Positions 1 to 10,034 of a stretch of 64,000 bases of DNA are shown piece by piece (position 1 is the stretch's first letter; every line of letters begins with the position of its first letter). Made by a program: the position numbers and the translations under genes. The notes below the pieces were generated by a model. It made no database searches, was not told the DNA's origin, and saw nothing but the letters and a program-made list of their open reading frames with translations. The DNA comes from Paenibacillus phytohabitans (lineage in GTDB: Bacteria; Bacillota; Bacilli; Paenibacillales; Paenibacillaceae): assembly GCF_013141775.1 (NCBI RefSeq), contig NZ_WHOB01000021.1, positions 124,001 to 188,000 on the forward strand, given 5' to 3'.

Positions 1-1
1 G

Positions 2-889
2 GATTATATGACGAAGCCCTTCGTCCCGCAGCTGTTCAAATCCAAAATCGAGGGGTATGTCAGCATGTATGAAGCTAACAAAACCCTGCAGATCCAAAGC
101 GACATGCTCAAGAAACAAGCGAAGCAAATGGAGAAAACGAATCAGGAGCTCAGAGAGGCAAAGGAAGCCGCGGAAATCGCCTCCCGTGTGAAATCGGAAT
201 TTCTGGCCATGATGAGCCATGAGATCCGGACTCCGCTGAATGGGATCATAGGCATGTCTGATCTGCTGCTCACCTCCGATCTGCCGGAAGAATATGCTGA
301 GATGGCAGGAATTATCCACACGAGCAGCAATGCGCTGCTTTCGGTCATCAATCCTATTCTCGATTATTCCAAAATTGAATCCGGAAAGATGGAAGTGGAA
401 GAGGCTCCGTTCTCCCTTCAGGACTGCCTGAATGAAACGATTGATTTGTTCACAGCCAAGACCAGGGAACGGAATCTGGAGATGGCTGTGACCATAGATC
501 CTTCGGTTCCGCCTTATCTAACAGGGGATATGACCCGCCTCCGTCAGGTATTGAATAATCTGGTGGGCAATGCAGTGAAATTCACCCATGAAGGCAGTAT
601 ATACATAATGGTTAACAAGCTGTCCGAAGAGGCGAATACGCTTACGCTTGAATTTACAATTAAAGATACGGGCATCGGAATTCCCCCGGATAAGATAAAC
701 GAGCTGTTCCAGCCCTTCTCCCAGCTGGATGCCTCTACAACACGCAGGTTCGGAGGCACAGGGCTGGGATTATCGATCAGCAAATCTTTAGTTGAATTAA
801 TGGGGGGCAGCATCCGGGTAGAACCGTCGAATGAACCTGGCGCCACCTTTGTTTTTACAATTGCAGTCAAGACAATTCCAAGTAAATAA
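2..889 (+). CDS. Receiver-histidine kinase, 3' part only (cut by left edge)
   Basis: The frame is already open at base 2 and reads Asp-Tyr into the ATG at base 8. DYMTKPF is the typical end of a response-regulator receiver domain, so that ATG is internal and the gene begins outside the window. After a coiled coil (about residues 20-60, counted from the ATG) comes a HisKA dimerisation domain with the phospho-acceptor His71 in [12 protein letters not shown]. An HATPase domain follows, with an N-box ([13 protein letters not shown]), a G1 box ([10 protein letters not shown]) and a G2 box (GGTGLGLS). No membrane segment is visible in this part. The likely product is a soluble receiver-kinase hybrid that autophosphorylates on His. 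The next gene starts 24 bases downstream on the same strand, so the two probably form a signalling operon. The signal is unknown. Confidence 0.9.
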   Translation, partial: DYMTKPFVPQLFKSKIEGYVSMYEANKTLQIQSDMLKKQAKQMEKTNQELREAKEAAEIASRVKSEFLAMMSHEIRTPLNGIIGMSDLLLTSDLPEEYAEMAGIIHTSSNALLSVINPILDYSKIESGKMEVEEAPFSLQDCLNETIDLFTAKTRERNLEMAVTIDPSVPPYLTGDMTRLRQVLNNLVGNAVKFTHEGSIYIMVNKLSEEANTLTLEFTIKDTGIGIPPDKINELFQPFSQLDASTTRRFGGTGLGLSISKSLVELMGGSIRVEPSNEPGATFVFTIAVKTIPSK

Positions 890-913
890 TGCATAAGGGG
901 CAGGGTTGATACT

Positions 914-3900
914 ATGAGCGATCAGAACCAAAGCAAAGAGATAAGCGGGGAGCAGATTGACGCCGGCGAATTGCTCAACGCCTTAATGGCGATGAAGAAA
1001 GGAAACTTCTCGCACAGAATGCCCTATGACCGCACGGGAATAGCCGGTAAGGTAGCGGATACCTTCAACGAGATCATGGATATTCAGGAGAGTCTGGTGA
1101 ATGAAGTCCAGACAGTAGCCAGGGTGGTCGGTAAAGAAGGTAATCTGTCGCGCAGATTCGTGCAGAAGAATCTGGGCGGCTCCTGGGAGACCATTACCGA
1201 TTCGCTGAACGGGATGGTTATTGACTTAATACAGCCGACCAGCGAGATGGTCCGGGTGATTAACGCCGTAGCCAAAGGCGATCTGTCCCAGAAGGTGGAG
1301 CTGGAGATCGAAGGACGGCCGCTCACTGGTGAATTCCAGCGGACGGCAAGCAATATTAACATGATGGTGAATCAGCTCAGCACATTTGCCTCCGAGGTTA
1401 CCCGGGTAGCACGCGAGGTCGGCACGGAGGGCATTCTGGGCGGACAGGCAGATGTCAAAGGGGTATCGGGAACCTGGAAAGACTTAACCGACAGCGTGAA
1501 TTACATGGCGACTAACCTTACGGATCAGGTACGTAATATCGCGGCGGTAACGACTGCTGTGGCGAACGGTGATCTGTCAAAGCAAATTACAGTAAATGCA
1601 CGGGGAGAAATCCTTGAGCTCAAAAATACGATCAACACCATGGTGGATCAGCTCTCCATGTTCTCTTCCGAGGTTACTCGTGTAGCGCGTGAGGTTGGTA
1701 CGGAGGGTAAGCTTGGCGGGCAGGCAGACGTGAAGGATGTATCGGGTACATGGCGCGATCTAACCGAAAGTGTAAACTACATGGCCTCCAACCTGACCAA
1801 TCAGGTGCGTAACATCGCGGTTGTGACCACTGCGGTCGCAAACGGCGATCTGTCGAAGAAGATTACTGCCGATGTCCAGGGCGAAATCCTGGAGCTCAAG
1901 AACACCATCAACACGATGGTGGATCAGCTGTCGACCTTCGCTTCCGAGGTTACGCGGATGGCGCGTGAGGTCGGTACGGAAGGAATCCTTGGCGGACAGG
2001 CGGATGTTAAAGGCGTATCGGGCACCTGGCGGGATTTGACGGAAAGCGTAAATTACATGGCCTCGAACTTAACCAATCAGGTCCGCAACATTGCCGAAGT
2101 AACAACTGCCGTCGCTAAGGGCGACTTATCGAAGACAATAACCGTTGATGCGAAAGGCGAGATTCTTCAGTTGAAGAGCACCATCAATATTATGGTGGAT
2201 CAGCTCAGTAACTTCGCCTCCGAGGTGACGCGGGTGGCACGGGAGGTCTCGACGGAAGGAATTCTCGGCGGTCAGGCGGATGTGAAGGGCGTATCCGGCA
2301 CCTGGAAGGATTTAACGGACAGCGTTAACTTTATGGCGGGTACCCTGACCGATCAGGTGCGTAATATCGCTGAAGTGACGACGGCGGTGGCCAAGGGCGA
2401 CCTGTCCAAGCAGATCACGGTAAATGCGACCGGCGAAATCCTGGAGCTCAAGAACACCATTAACACGATGGTGGAGCAGCTCTCTACCTTCGCTTCCGAG
2501 GTTACCCGTGTGGCGCGCGAGGTGGGTACCGAGGGCATGCTGGGCGGACAAGCCCAGGTTAAGGGCGTTGCCGGGACCTGGCGGGATTTGACCGAAAGTG
2601 TAAACTACATGGCCTCGAACTTGACCAATCAGGTGCGTAACATTGCTGTTGTAACGACGGCAGTAGCGAACGGAGATCTGTCCAAGAAAATCACTGCCGA
2701 TGTCCAGGGTGAAATCCTGGAGCTCAAGAATACCATCAATACGATGGTGGATCAGCTCTCGATGTTCTCCTCCGAGGTGACGCGCGTGGCCCGTGAGGTA
2801 GGTACAGACGGCAAACTTGGCGGACAGGCGCAGGTGAAAGGCGTCGGCGGAACCTGGAAAGACTTGACCGAGGGCGTAAATAATATGGCCCGGAATCTGA
2901 CGGACCAGGTGCGGAATATTGCGGACGTTACGACGGCGGTAGCCAAAGGGGATCTGTCCAAGAAGATTACCGTAGATGTCAAAGGTGAAATTCTGGAGCT
3001 GAAGAATACGATCAACACCATGGTGGACCAGCTCTCGATCTTCGCCTCCGAGGTTACGCGTGTAGCGCGCGAGGTCGGTACGGACGGCAAACTCGGGGCG
3101 CAGGCAGAAGTTAAGGATGTTTCCGGTACCTGGAAGGATCTGACCGATACGGTCAACTACATGGCCAGCAATCTGACCATTCAGATGCGCAACATTGCCG
3201 GTGTTACGACAGCGGTAGCGAACGGCGATCTGTCCAAGAAGATTACGGTAGACGTTAAAGGCGAACTGCTTGAGCTGAAGAACACGATTAATACGATGGT
3301 GGACCAGCTGAATTCGTTCGCTTCCGAGGTTACGCGTGTGGCGCGCGAGGTCGGTACAGACGGTAAGCTGGGCGGACAAGCCCAGGTGCGCGGCGTCGGG
3401 GGGATCTGGAAGGATCTGACCGACAACGTTAACATTATGGCGACCAATCTGACGGATCAGGTGCGCGGGATCGCCAAGGTTGTGACTGCCGTTGCGAACG
3501 GTAATCTGAAGCAGAAGCTGACCGTGGAAGCCAAAGGTGAAATCGCCGAGCTGACTGATACCATCAATAATATGATCGAGACGCTGGCGACCTTCGCCGA
3601 CCAGGTGACCACGGTGGCGCGGGAGGTAGGCGCCGAAGGGAAGCTGGGCGGACAAGCCAGTGTGCCTGGAGCAGCAGGAACGTGGCGTGACCTGACCGAC
3701 AACGTTAACTACATGGCGAGTACGCTTACCACACAGGTGCGGGCCATTACGAATGTTGCCACGGCGGTAACGAATGGCGATCTATCACGGGCCATCGACG
3801 TATCCGCCTCCGGGGAAGTCGCGACACTCAAAGATAATATTAACGAAATGATCCGGAACCTGAAGGAGACGACCCGGATCAATACAGAGCAGGATTGGCT

Positions 3901-6628
3901 CAAAACCAACCTTGCCAAATTCTCACGGATGCTGCAAGGGCAAAGGGATCTGTATGCGGTGAGCCGTATGATCCTGTCCGAGCTGGCTCCGCTTGTATCC
4001 ATGCAGCATGGGGTCTTCTACATCAATGAGCCTTCTAACGGTGAAGCGGTTCTGAAGCTGTTCGCCAGCTATGCTTACCAGAGCCGCAAGCATCTGGCGA
4101 ATGAATTCCGGGCCGGGCAAGGGCTGGTCGGCCAGTGCCTGATTGAGAAACAGCGGATTCTGCTTACCAATGTGCCGGGAGACTATGTTGTGATCTCGTC
4201 CGCATTGGGAGAAGCTACCCCGCTTAATATTATTTTGCTGCCGATTATTTTCGAAGACCAGGTGCTGGCGATACTGGAGCTGGCCACCTTCCGCCCTTAT
4301 AGTGATATCGATATCGCCTTCCTGGATCAGCTTACAGAATCCATCGGCATTGTGATCAACACCATGCAGGCGAACCAGCGTACGGAGGAATTGCTGATCC
4401 AATCACAGTCGCTCACTGAGGAGCTCCAGAAGCAGCAGATGGAGCTGCGGAGTACGAATGACGAGCTTGAGGATAAAGCGAAGCTGCTGGTGCTGCAGAA
4501 GGCGGAAGTGGAGAGCAAGAATCATGAGGTAGAGGTAGCCAAGCGTTATCTAGAGGAGAAAGCGGAACAGCTTGCGCTCACGTCCAAGTACAAATCCGAG
4601 TTTCTGGCCAACATGTCGCATGAGCTGCGTACCCCGCTGAATTCCTTGCTGCTCCTGGCAGAACAGCTGGCCGAGAACCCGGATGAGAATCTTCATGAGA
4701 TTCAGGTGAAGTTCGCGAAGACCATTCAGGACTCCGGACTTGAATTGCTTAACCTTATCAACGATATTCTGGATCTGTCCAAAATTGAATCGGGCACGAT
4801 TACGCCGGATTACAGCGAGGTTTCTCTGGCAGAGCTGACAGACGGGCTGGACCGTACCTTCCGCCATATGGTGGATGCCAAGAAGCTGGACTACCGGATC
4901 ATCATTGATTCCGGCGTGCCGGCCAGAATAGCAACGGACTTCAAGCGGCTGCAGCAAATTCTGAAGAACCTGCTGTCCAACGCCTTCAAGTTCACGGAGC
5001 AAGGGCAGATCATGCTGCAGATCCGCAAAGCAGGCGAGGGCTGGCATCCGGAGAATGAATCGCTGACGCGGGCCAAAACGGTGATCTGCTTCTCTGTAAG
5101 CGACACGGGAATCGGTATCCCGCCTGAAAAGCAGCAGATTATCTTCGAAGCCTTCCAGCAGGCGGATGGCAGCACGAACCGGGAATACGGCGGGACAGGC
5201 CTGGGTCTTGCCATATCCCGCGAGATTGCCGAGATGTTAGGCGGAGAAATCACGCTGTACAGTGAAGCGGGCAAAGGGAGCGTCTTTAATCTGTACCTGC
5301 CTACTGAAGCGGAATTCACCGAGCCGGAGATCCCCAAGGCACATGTTCCGGAGGTGATCGATATCACCCCAACCAAACGCAGAAGTAATCTGGCTAAGCC
5401 GGCAGATGACACGTTCCTTGATGACCGGGATCAGATCGGGCCGGGGGACCGTGTCTTCCTGATTATTGAGGATGACCAGAAGTTCAATGAAATTATGCTG
5501 GATATGCTGCACAAAAAAGGAATCAAGGCTGTGATTACATCCAGCGGCTATGATGTGCTGGAGCTTGTTCATAAGTACCAGCCGATTGCTATAACACTTG
5601 ATCTGCATCTTGGCGGAGACGCCGACGGCTGGCTGGTACTCGAGCAGCTGAAGAACGATATTGAAGTGCGGCATATTCCGGTCTGTGTGATGACGGTCGA
5701 TGAGGATGAGGTACTGCTGTTACAGCGGGGCGCTCATGATTACTTCCGCAAGCCGGTGACCAATGAAGAGCTGGAGAATGCGCTCGACCGTCTGAACCAG
5801 TTTGCGGATAAGAAGACCAGGAATCTGCTGGTGGCGGTCCAGAATGAGGAAGAGCGCAAGCAAATCATTGAGCTGTTAAGCAACTCTGATATCAGTCTCA
5901 CGGCAGTGGACACGGCACGCAAAGCGCTGAACCAGATCAATACCAAAGAATTCGATTGTGTGGTACTAGACAGCGGCTTGCCGGAGATGAATCTCATCCG
6001 GTTTATCCGGGATATGTACAAGAACGCGAAGAACAAAAAGGTTCCCGTCCTGGTTCACATGAGCAAGAAGCTGACACCGGCGGAAGAAAGCGAGTGGGAT
6101 GAGCTGGTCAAAATGGCGGTGCTCAAAGAGGTGAAATCGAATCTCCAGCTGATCGATGAAACGACCCTCTTCCTGCACCGCAAGGCGGAGAACCTGCCAT
6201 CCGGTTCAAAGGATAAGCTGGTTAAGCTGCATCACTCCGATGAAATGATTGAGTCTAAGAAAGTGCTTGTAGTGGATGATGATATCCGGAACATCTTCGC
6301 ACTCACGTCCATTCTGGAACGTCATCAGATGAAGGTCATCCCTGCGGAGAACGGGCAGGATGCCATCACTCTTCTGGAACAGACACCGGACATCGAAATT
6401 GTCCTGATGGATATCATGATGCCGGGGATGGACGGCTATGAAACGACCCGTGCCATCCGGCTCAAGCCGGAATTCAAGGACCTCCCCATTCTTGCGCTGA
6501 CGGCGAAAGCGATGAAGGGAGACCGGGAGCTGTGCCTCGAAGCAGGCTGCTCGGATTACATTACCAAACCGGTCAACAGTGCACAGCTGTTATCTATGAT
6601 GCGTACATGGCTGGATAACGGTAACTAA
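914..6628 (+). CDS. Giant soluble poly-HAMP hybrid histidine kinase
   Basis: The protein has 1904 residues, with no signal peptide and no membrane segment. Residues about 20-116 are a degenerate HAMP-like unit. Residues 117-948 are nine copies of a 92-residue block, each with the HAMP signatures [10 protein letters not shown] and [11 protein letters not shown], followed by a half copy. A GAF-like domain (about 1000-1150) and a coiled coil lead to HisKA with His1236 ([11 protein letters not shown]). The HATPase domain carries [10 protein letters not shown] and GGTGLGLA. Three receiver-like domains end the protein: the first about 1512-1630 (IIEDD, phospho-Asp about 1563), a degenerate middle one, and a canonical last one about 1783-1900 (VVDDD, phospho-Asp about 1833). 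The plan resembles fungal group III (Nik1-type) kinases and bacterial poly-HAMP kinases. It presumably senses a cytoplasmic or osmotic cue through the HAMP stack; the partner is unknown. The ribosome site is weak (AGGG). Confidence 0.9.
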   Translation: MSDQNQSKEISGEQIDAGELLNALMAMKKGNFSHRMPYDRTGIAGKVADTFNEIMDIQESLVNEVQTVARVVGKEGNLSRRFVQKNLGGSWETITDSLNGMVIDLIQPTSEMVRVINAVAKGDLSQKVELEIEGRPLTGEFQRTASNINMMVNQLSTFASEVTRVAREVGTEGILGGQADVKGVSGTWKDLTDSVNYMATNLTDQVRNIAAVTTAVANGDLSKQITVNARGEILELKNTINTMVDQLSMFSSEVTRVAREVGTEGKLGGQADVKDVSGTWRDLTESVNYMASNLTNQVRNIAVVTTAVANGDLSKKITADVQGEILELKNTINTMVDQLSTFASEVTRMAREVGTEGILGGQADVKGVSGTWRDLTESVNYMASNLTNQVRNIAEVTTAVAKGDLSKTITVDAKGEILQLKSTINIMVDQLSNFASEVTRVAREVSTEGILGGQADVKGVSGTWKDLTDSVNFMAGTLTDQVRNIAEVTTAVAKGDLSKQITVNATGEILELKNTINTMVEQLSTFASEVTRVAREVGTEGMLGGQAQVKGVAGTWRDLTESVNYMASNLTNQVRNIAVVTTAVANGDLSKKITADVQGEILELKNTINTMVDQLSMFSSEVTRVAREVGTDGKLGGQAQVKGVGGTWKDLTEGVNNMARNLTDQVRNIADVTTAVAKGDLSKKITVDVKGEILELKNTINTMVDQLSIFASEVTRVAREVGTDGKLGAQAEVKDVSGTWKDLTDTVNYMASNLTIQMRNIAGVTTAVANGDLSKKITVDVKGELLELKNTINTMVDQLNSFASEVTRVAREVGTDGKLGGQAQVRGVGGIWKDLTDNVNIMATNLTDQVRGIAKVVTAVANGNLKQKLTVEAKGEIAELTDTINNMIETLATFADQVTTVAREVGAEGKLGGQASVPGAAGTWRDLTDNVNYMASTLTTQVRAITNVATAVTNGDLSRAIDVSASGEVATLKDNINEMIRNLKETTRINTEQDWLKTNLAKFSRMLQGQRDLYAVSRMILSELAPLVSMQHGVFYINEPSNGEAVLKLFASYAYQSRKHLANEFRAGQGLVGQCLIEKQRILLTNVPGDYVVISSALGEATPLNIILLPIIFEDQVLAILELATFRPYSDIDIAFLDQLTESIGIVINTMQANQRTEELLIQSQSLTEELQKQQMELRSTNDELEDKAKLLVLQKAEVESKNHEVEVAKRYLEEKAEQLALTSKYKSEFLANMSHELRTPLNSLLLLAEQLAENPDENLHEIQVKFAKTIQDSGLELLNLINDILDLSKIESGTITPDYSEVSLAELTDGLDRTFRHMVDAKKLDYRIIIDSGVPARIATDFKRLQQILKNLLSNAFKFTEQGQIMLQIRKAGEGWHPENESLTRAKTVICFSVSDTGIGIPPEKQQIIFEAFQQADGSTNREYGGTGLGLAISREIAEMLGGEITLYSEAGKGSVFNLYLPTEAEFTEPEIPKAHVPEVIDITPTKRRSNLAKPADDTFLDDRDQIGPGDRVFLIIEDDQKFNEIMLDMLHKKGIKAVITSSGYDVLELVHKYQPIAITLDLHLGGDADGWLVLEQLKNDIEVRHIPVCVMTVDEDEVLLLQRGAHDYFRKPVTNEELENALDRLNQFADKKTRNLLVAVQNEEERKQIIELLSNSDISLTAVDTARKALNQINTKEFDCVVLDSGLPEMNLIRFIRDMYKNAKNKKVPVLVHMSKKLTPAEESEWDELVKMAVLKEVKSNLQLIDETTLFLHRKAENLPSGSKDKLVKLHHSDEMIESKKVLVVDDDIRNIFALTSILERHQMKVIPAENGQDAITLLEQTPDIEIVLMDIMMPGMDGYETTRAIRLKPEFKDLPILALTAKAMKGDRELCLEAGCSDYITKPVNSAQLLSMMRTWLDNGN
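1262..3757 (+). repeat. Tandem ~276-base repeat encoding HAMP blocks (9 units)
   Basis: Nine units of about 276 bases lie head to tail inside the kinase gene. For example, the GAGGTTAC...GCGCGTGAGGT segment recurs near 1672 and 1948. Units three to nine are the most alike. The flanking copies (residues 20-116 and after 948) are diverged. Length is kept in frame throughout, so copy number could change by recombination without breaking the frame. Confidence 0.85.
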
Positions 6629-6636
6629 GATTTATA

Positions 6637-6690
6637 AAAAAGGAGCCGACCCCCAAGCCGTGAAAAGGCTGCTTGGGTCAGGCTCCTTTA
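6637..6690 (+). terminator. Rho-independent terminator after the poly-HAMP kinase
   Basis: A long stem (AAAGGAGCC-GACCC...AAGC paired with GCTT-GGGTC-AGGCTCCTTT) begins 9 bases after the stop codon. The loop is GTGAAAAG-like and the T-run is short. It likely ends the two-gene kinase operon. Confidence 0.75.
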
Positions 6691-6714
6691 CCTGTTTCAA
6701 GGGGGAACATAGCG

Positions 6715-6902
6715 ATAGTTGTATAATGTGCAATTAAAAACAGCGAAAGGGTATGCTTGCATCTTATAACTGTAATCTGTACAACTAAATCTGCCTGAAC
6801 GGGTGAAACAATCTGCAAATGGAAATTTAATTGCACGAAATACAATTAAACAGATAATCGGTTGAAAATCAGACGATTTAGTTGTACAAAATACAACTAA
6901 AT
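6715..6902. repeat. Cluster of related AT-rich palindromes
   Basis: Three palindromes of one design lie within 190 bases. Copy 1 (6715-6738) pairs TAGTTGTA with TGCAATTA if G-U pairs are allowed. Copy 2 (6826-6850) pairs TTTAATTGCA with TACAATTAAA with one mismatch. Copy 3 (6876-6902) is perfect: 11-base arms ATTTAGTTGTA and TACAACTAAAT around CAAAA. A degenerate half copy (TGTACAACTAAAT) lies near 6779. No gene lies here. They look like a dispersed hairpin repeat, but function is unknown. Confidence 0.7.
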
Positions 6903-6942
6903 ATACCGGAGGGATATACCTTTATCGGTTCATTGCAAGCCC

Positions 6943-7071
6943 TCACATTTCATTCACTGCCTGAATACGGGCGGGGAATTCCAGACGAGCGGAGAAGACA
7001 ATTTGAAGACGCTGGAGCTTGTTTTCGAAACGTACAGAAGCGCTGAGGAACATAAGGTTATACATTTTTGA
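6943..7071 (+). pseudogene. Remnant: C-terminal tail of a Gfo/Idh/MocA oxidoreductase
   Basis: In the frame ending at TGA 7069-7071 the sequence reads FIHCLNTGG..., then TSGEDNLKTLELVFETYRSA, then EEHKV. This is the pattern of the last roughly 40 residues of NAD(P)-dependent Gfo/Idh/MocA sugar dehydrogenases, where FxxCxxTG, SGEDNLKTL and a final YxSA helix recur. No start codon or Rossmann domain lies upstream; the sequence before it is the palindrome cluster. I read it as the surviving 3' end of a deleted gene. The assignment is by eye and rests on a short stretch. Confidence 0.55.
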
Positions 7072-7077
7072 GCAACT

Positions 7078-7263
7078 TTAGCGCCGTGATGGGTTCATTA
7101 TAAATGTAAAGAAGCCCGCGAATAGAGAAAATACAGACGCACTGATTCCAAAAAGTAATACTAGCCGTATAGAAGCCTGGACATTATTCGCAGAATTGAT
7201 TATGAGGATGAATACACCCAGTATGGCTCCAATTATGAAATATAACAAAACATGTGTAATCAT
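7078..7263 (-). CDS. Small two-helix membrane protein, hypothetical
   Basis: This is a 61-residue ORF with two hydrophobic helices (about residues 5-24 and 33-55) and a basic C-terminus (NPSRR), so it would sit in the membrane. It is not recognised. An in-frame stop lies four codons before the ATG, so no longer version exists, and no Shine-Dalgarno sequence is evident, which weakens the case. It lies alone between a decayed gene tail and a kinase gene on the opposite strand. It could be a genuine small protein or a chance hydrophobic ORF. Confidence 0.35.
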   Translation of the reverse strand: MITHVLLYFIIGAILGVFILIINSANNVQASIRLVLLFGISASVFSLFAGFFTFIMNPSRR

Positions 7264-7317
7264 GTTGCGGTGTTAGATGGCTCTATCTATATACAATGAA
7301 GCAGGAGTTACAAGGAT

Positions 7318-7407
7318 ATGATCATTGTGAATACAAGTGACAGAAGTAATGCAGAAAGTAAAGAAGCGAGGAGTCTGATCAAAGCAAGTAAATCCTCCTT
7401 TAACTGA
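7318..7407 (+). CDS. Possible 29-residue ORF or gene remnant
   Basis: ATG at 7318 opens a 29-residue hydrophilic frame (MIIVNTSDRSNAESKEARSL...) ending at TGA 7405-7407. GGAG lies about 12 bases upstream and AAGG three bases upstream, neither ideal. A hairpin terminator follows about 60 bases later. It is not recognised and may be the 5' remnant of a lost gene. Confidence 0.2.
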   Translation: MIIVNTSDRSNAESKEARSLIKASKSSFN

Positions 7408-7469
7408 AATTGGAAAAGTATAATTATGATCGTCTATTAAGATTTTAAAGTATCCAGAGGATGATTACC

Positions 7470-7513
7470 AACACCCCAAACTACTCCGCCTAAGCGGAAG
7501 GCTTGGGGTGTTC
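7470..7513 (+). terminator. Hairpin terminator
   Basis: The outer stem AACACCCCAA pairs with TTGGGGTGTT, and the inner stem CCGC pairs with GCGG around CTAA. A short T-rich tail follows. There is no full-length gene upstream on this strand, so it probably served the lost gene or the 29-residue ORF, and it insulates the next promoter. Confidence 0.6.
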
Positions 7514-7573
7514 TATATTTATACAAATGTATGTTTTAAAATTGAAATAAATATGGATTTGCTTTATTTTTAA

Positions 7574-7602
7574 GCAGGAAAATATAAACATATATTGAAT
7601 AC
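7574..7602 (+). promoter_or_regulatory. Putative sigma-H promoter of the sporulation-type kinase
   Basis: GCAGGAAAA at 7574-7582 fits the -35 RNAGGAWWW consensus of sigma-H. It is followed by an 11-base spacer and ATTGAATAC at 7594-7602, which fits the -10 RNNGAATWW except for the last base. The predicted start of transcription is about 15-20 bases before the kinase start codon. In Bacillus, kinA is transcribed by sigma-H, which fits the gene downstream. Confidence 0.55.
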
Positions 7603-7626
7603 ATCAAGCAAAGAGGGAGGATGGAA

Positions 7627-8838
7627 ATGGGATACAGTGAAAATCAGTTGCGCTCGTCATTAACACCGGCAGTTTCAATGATTCTGAACACTCATTATCA
7701 CTCTGTAATCATGAAAAACCCCCAATTCGCCTGGTTCATAGAGACGCATAAGGAATTGCTGGATGCAACCTTCACGATGACCTTAATGTCTATAATAGAA
7801 GCATTGTTCCTGGGGCCTTCTGATTATGAGCAGTACCTGCACACACAGGGGCAAGAGGGGTTTGCACAAGGGGCTTATACTGCAGAGATATTCGGCGACC
7901 ATTTTGATATCCTGCTTGAAATGAGCAAAGATTTGAACTTAACCGCCCAGAATATGATGTTCGGGACCATTGAAGCGCTTGTGGATGATTCGGCGAACCG
8001 GCTGTTTTTCTATAATCGGCTGATGGAATCCAACTGGACCCGGTTTACCGGCTTCGCTCAAGGTTATTTGTCTAATAAAGACCAGCAGATCGACAATCTG
8101 CATGAACAAAAAATCGCGGTTATGGGACAGATGGCTGCAGGCATGGCACATGAAATCCGTAATCCGCTGGCTTCAATCAAGGGCTTCGCCCAGCTTGTGA
8201 ATAATAGGCTTAATGAGCCTGAGATCAAAGCTAATGAACTGCGTGCCTATATGGATATTACAATTAAAGAGATCGATACGCTGAACGGTTTAGTTACGGA
8301 CTTCCTGATGCTGTCGCGGAAAGGGGATCATGCGAAGAATAGCGGCGTAGTGTTTAATGTAATCGAGGTTATACATAGAGTGAACAACATTGTGAATCAG
8401 CTCATACTTAGCGGCGATATTATTCTGGCAGTGGATTATTCGGATGAGACTATTCTGACTTTCGGAAATGCCTCACAGCTGGAGCAGGTCTTCCTGAATA
8501 TTTTGAAGAATAGCATTGATTCCTTCACCGCATGCCAAGGCAGGATAGATATTACAGTGACCACGGCGGATGAGACCCATGAAATCATGCTGATCTTCAA
8601 AGACAATGGCGAAGGGATACCGCCGGATAAATTAAAACGGATCTTCGATCCGTTCTTTACCACTAAGCTAAAAGGGACAGGCATCGGCTTATCCATCTGT
8701 AAACAATTAATCGAAATGTACGGCGGCCAGATTAGGGTAGATTCGGAACTTCAGGCAGGAACCAGCGTGAGGGTAACTTTGCCGTGGGTGTGCGAATCCA
8801 ATGAGGGTGTGGAGGGTGGTCTGTTAAATGCCCGGTAG
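7627..8838 (+). CDS. Soluble sporulation-type sensor histidine kinase
   Basis: The product is about 403 residues. ATG 7627 is preferred over ATG 7621 because GGGAGG abuts 7621 but lies 6 bases from 7627. No membrane helix is seen. The N-terminal 140 residues form an all-helical sensor region I do not recognise. The kinase core has the phospho-acceptor about residue 175 in AHEIRNPLASIKGFAQL, the wording typical of Spo0F-directed kinases (KinA-E). It also has an N-box (QVFLNILKNSIDS), DNGEGIPPDK and GTGIGLSICKQL. No response regulator is adjacent, as usual for orphan phosphorelay kinases. A sigma-H-like promoter upstream supports a role in sporulation initiation. The target (Spo0F or Spo0A) is inferred. 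Confidence 0.85.
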   Translation: MGYSENQLRSSLTPAVSMILNTHYHSVIMKNPQFAWFIETHKELLDATFTMTLMSIIEALFLGPSDYEQYLHTQGQEGFAQGAYTAEIFGDHFDILLEMSKDLNLTAQNMMFGTIEALVDDSANRLFFYNRLMESNWTRFTGFAQGYLSNKDQQIDNLHEQKIAVMGQMAAGMAHEIRNPLASIKGFAQLVNNRLNEPEIKANELRAYMDITIKEIDTLNGLVTDFLMLSRKGDHAKNSGVVFNVIEVIHRVNNIVNQLILSGDIILAVDYSDETILTFGNASQLEQVFLNILKNSIDSFTACQGRIDITVTTADETHEIMLIFKDNGEGIPPDKLKRIFDPFFTTKLKGTGIGLSICKQLIEMYGGQIRVDSELQAGTSVRVTLPWVCESNEGVEGGLLNAR

Positions 8839-8908
8839 GGAGCTTTGGTGTGCTGGCGTACACTGGAAGGATAGAGCAATTATCGAACTGAGCTGCGGGG
8901 TGAGTGGA

Positions 8909-9544
8909 ATGGAGAAGCTGATAGAACGGATCAAGGGTGAGTTATTGGCACAAGCAACGATAGAGAGTGTTGATCCACTGGAACCCGTGAAGGTCCGCAG
9001 CGTGCCGAAGCCCTGGAGGGTGCTGGGAACCGGGAATTACGCCGCCGTATTCTATCATCCGGAAGCTCCCGGTTATGCAGTGAAGGTGTACGCCCCGGGC
9101 AGGCCGGGCCTTGCGGAAGAAGCAGAGGTGTACCGCCGCCTCGGCCGTCATCCGGCATTCTCCGAATGCTATTACAGCGGACCGGACTTTCTGATCCTGA
9201 AACGGCTGCAAGGAGTTACCTTCTATGACTCGATGAAAAGGGGAATTCTCATCACCGCGCAGGCCATCGAAGATATTGACAGCGCGCTGGGTTATGCCCG
9301 GTCCCGCGGACTCCACCCGCATGATGTCCACGCCAAGAATGTGATGGTTCAGGACGGCCGCGGCCTGATCGTAGATATATCCGATTTCCTGAAGGATGAG
9401 GACTGCAGCATGTGGGAGGATTTCAAGAAGGCGTATTATCACCTGTACCGGCCTGTTGCCTCCCGCTGGATGTTTCCGGTTCCCCGGCCCATTCTGGAGA
9501 TCGTCCGCAAGGGCTACCGGTTGTGGCGGTGGTTGAAGGAATAA
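8909..9544 (+). CDS. Protein-kinase-fold protein (Ser/Thr or RIO-like)
   Basis: The product is about 211 residues from ATG 8909, which has GGGGTGAG upstream. An in-frame ATG at 8828 would overlap the preceding kinase gene by 11 bases, but its extra 27 residues look unstructured. Kinase features are a glycine loop (LGTGNYAAVF), a lysine in YAVKVYAP, a catalytic-loop-like HPHDVHAKNVMV, and VDISDF at the place of the magnesium-binding DFG, so Asp is kept but Gly is not. It is shorter than classical Ser/Thr kinases, closer to small kinases of Firmicutes. Substrate is unknown. It directly follows the sporulation-type kinase gene and may be cotranscribed. Confidence 0.65.
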   Translation: MEKLIERIKGELLAQATIESVDPLEPVKVRSVPKPWRVLGTGNYAAVFYHPEAPGYAVKVYAPGRPGLAEEAEVYRRLGRHPAFSECYYSGPDFLILKRLQGVTFYDSMKRGILITAQAIEDIDSALGYARSRGLHPHDVHAKNVMVQDGRGLIVDISDFLKDEDCSMWEDFKKAYYHLYRPVASRWMFPVPRPILEIVRKGYRLWRWLKE

Positions 9545-9566
9545 GCTGGACGGTCACTTATATCTA

Positions 9567-10034
9567 TTACCGGAGGATGGAATAGTAGGCGACCGATTCG
9601 TCGATTAAGCGGGATAACGTCAACTCACGGAAGCGGCTGTTTACCGGGTATGGAGTAAAGGCGGCATGAGAGTTTACCTGATGCGCATGTCTTCCGTGCC
9701 CCGCGGTAACAGGAACCCTGACCTGAAGAATGCCGGATAAGGCGGTTTGCAGCAATCCAAGCTGACCTGTTGCCCACTCCTGCTCCTTGCGGCGCAAGGT
9801 TACCACTATCTCCTCCACTGTTGAATGGTGAATACATCTCAGAGGAGCCCCCCATCTCGTCAAATCAAAGGATTGTCCACTTCGTGTAATCTCGCATGCC
9901 CCGTAATGAATTTGTTCTCCCCAAGTGAGCCGCAGCAGCAGATATAATGAACCGGCCCGGACCGGTCTGTCGGCGAACGAAGGAGTGGTATCAAATGCAA
10001 AGAGTTCAATCTGCGACAGCTTGTTACTATTCAT
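9567..10034 (-). CDS. Unrecognised 155-residue protein
   Basis: I do not recognise this family. It is a soluble-looking protein with no signal peptide or membrane helix. The N-terminal half (LYLLLRLTWGEQIHYGACEI) looks like beta strands and the C-terminal end (FRELTLSRLIDES) helical. Its start overlaps the stop of the upstream gene by 8 bases, and AGGAGG lies 9 bases before the ATG, so the two are cotranscribed and probably translationally coupled. It converges with the kinase-fold gene, 22 bases away. Confidence 0.6.
   Translation of the reverse strand: MNSNKLSQIELFAFDTTPSFADRPVRAGSLYLLLRLTWGEQIHYGACEITRSGQSFDLTRWGAPLRCIHHSTVEEIVVTLRRKEQEWATGQLGLLQTALSGILQVRVPVTAGHGRHAHQVNSHAAFTPYPVNSRFRELTLSRLIDESVAYYSILR

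Noticed and set aside
2312..3655. Long minus-strand open frame (447 codons) inside the poly-HAMP kinase gene
   Set aside because: It runs opposite the tandem HAMP repeats; its length comes from the repeated codon pattern of the real gene, and its translation has no recognisable domain.
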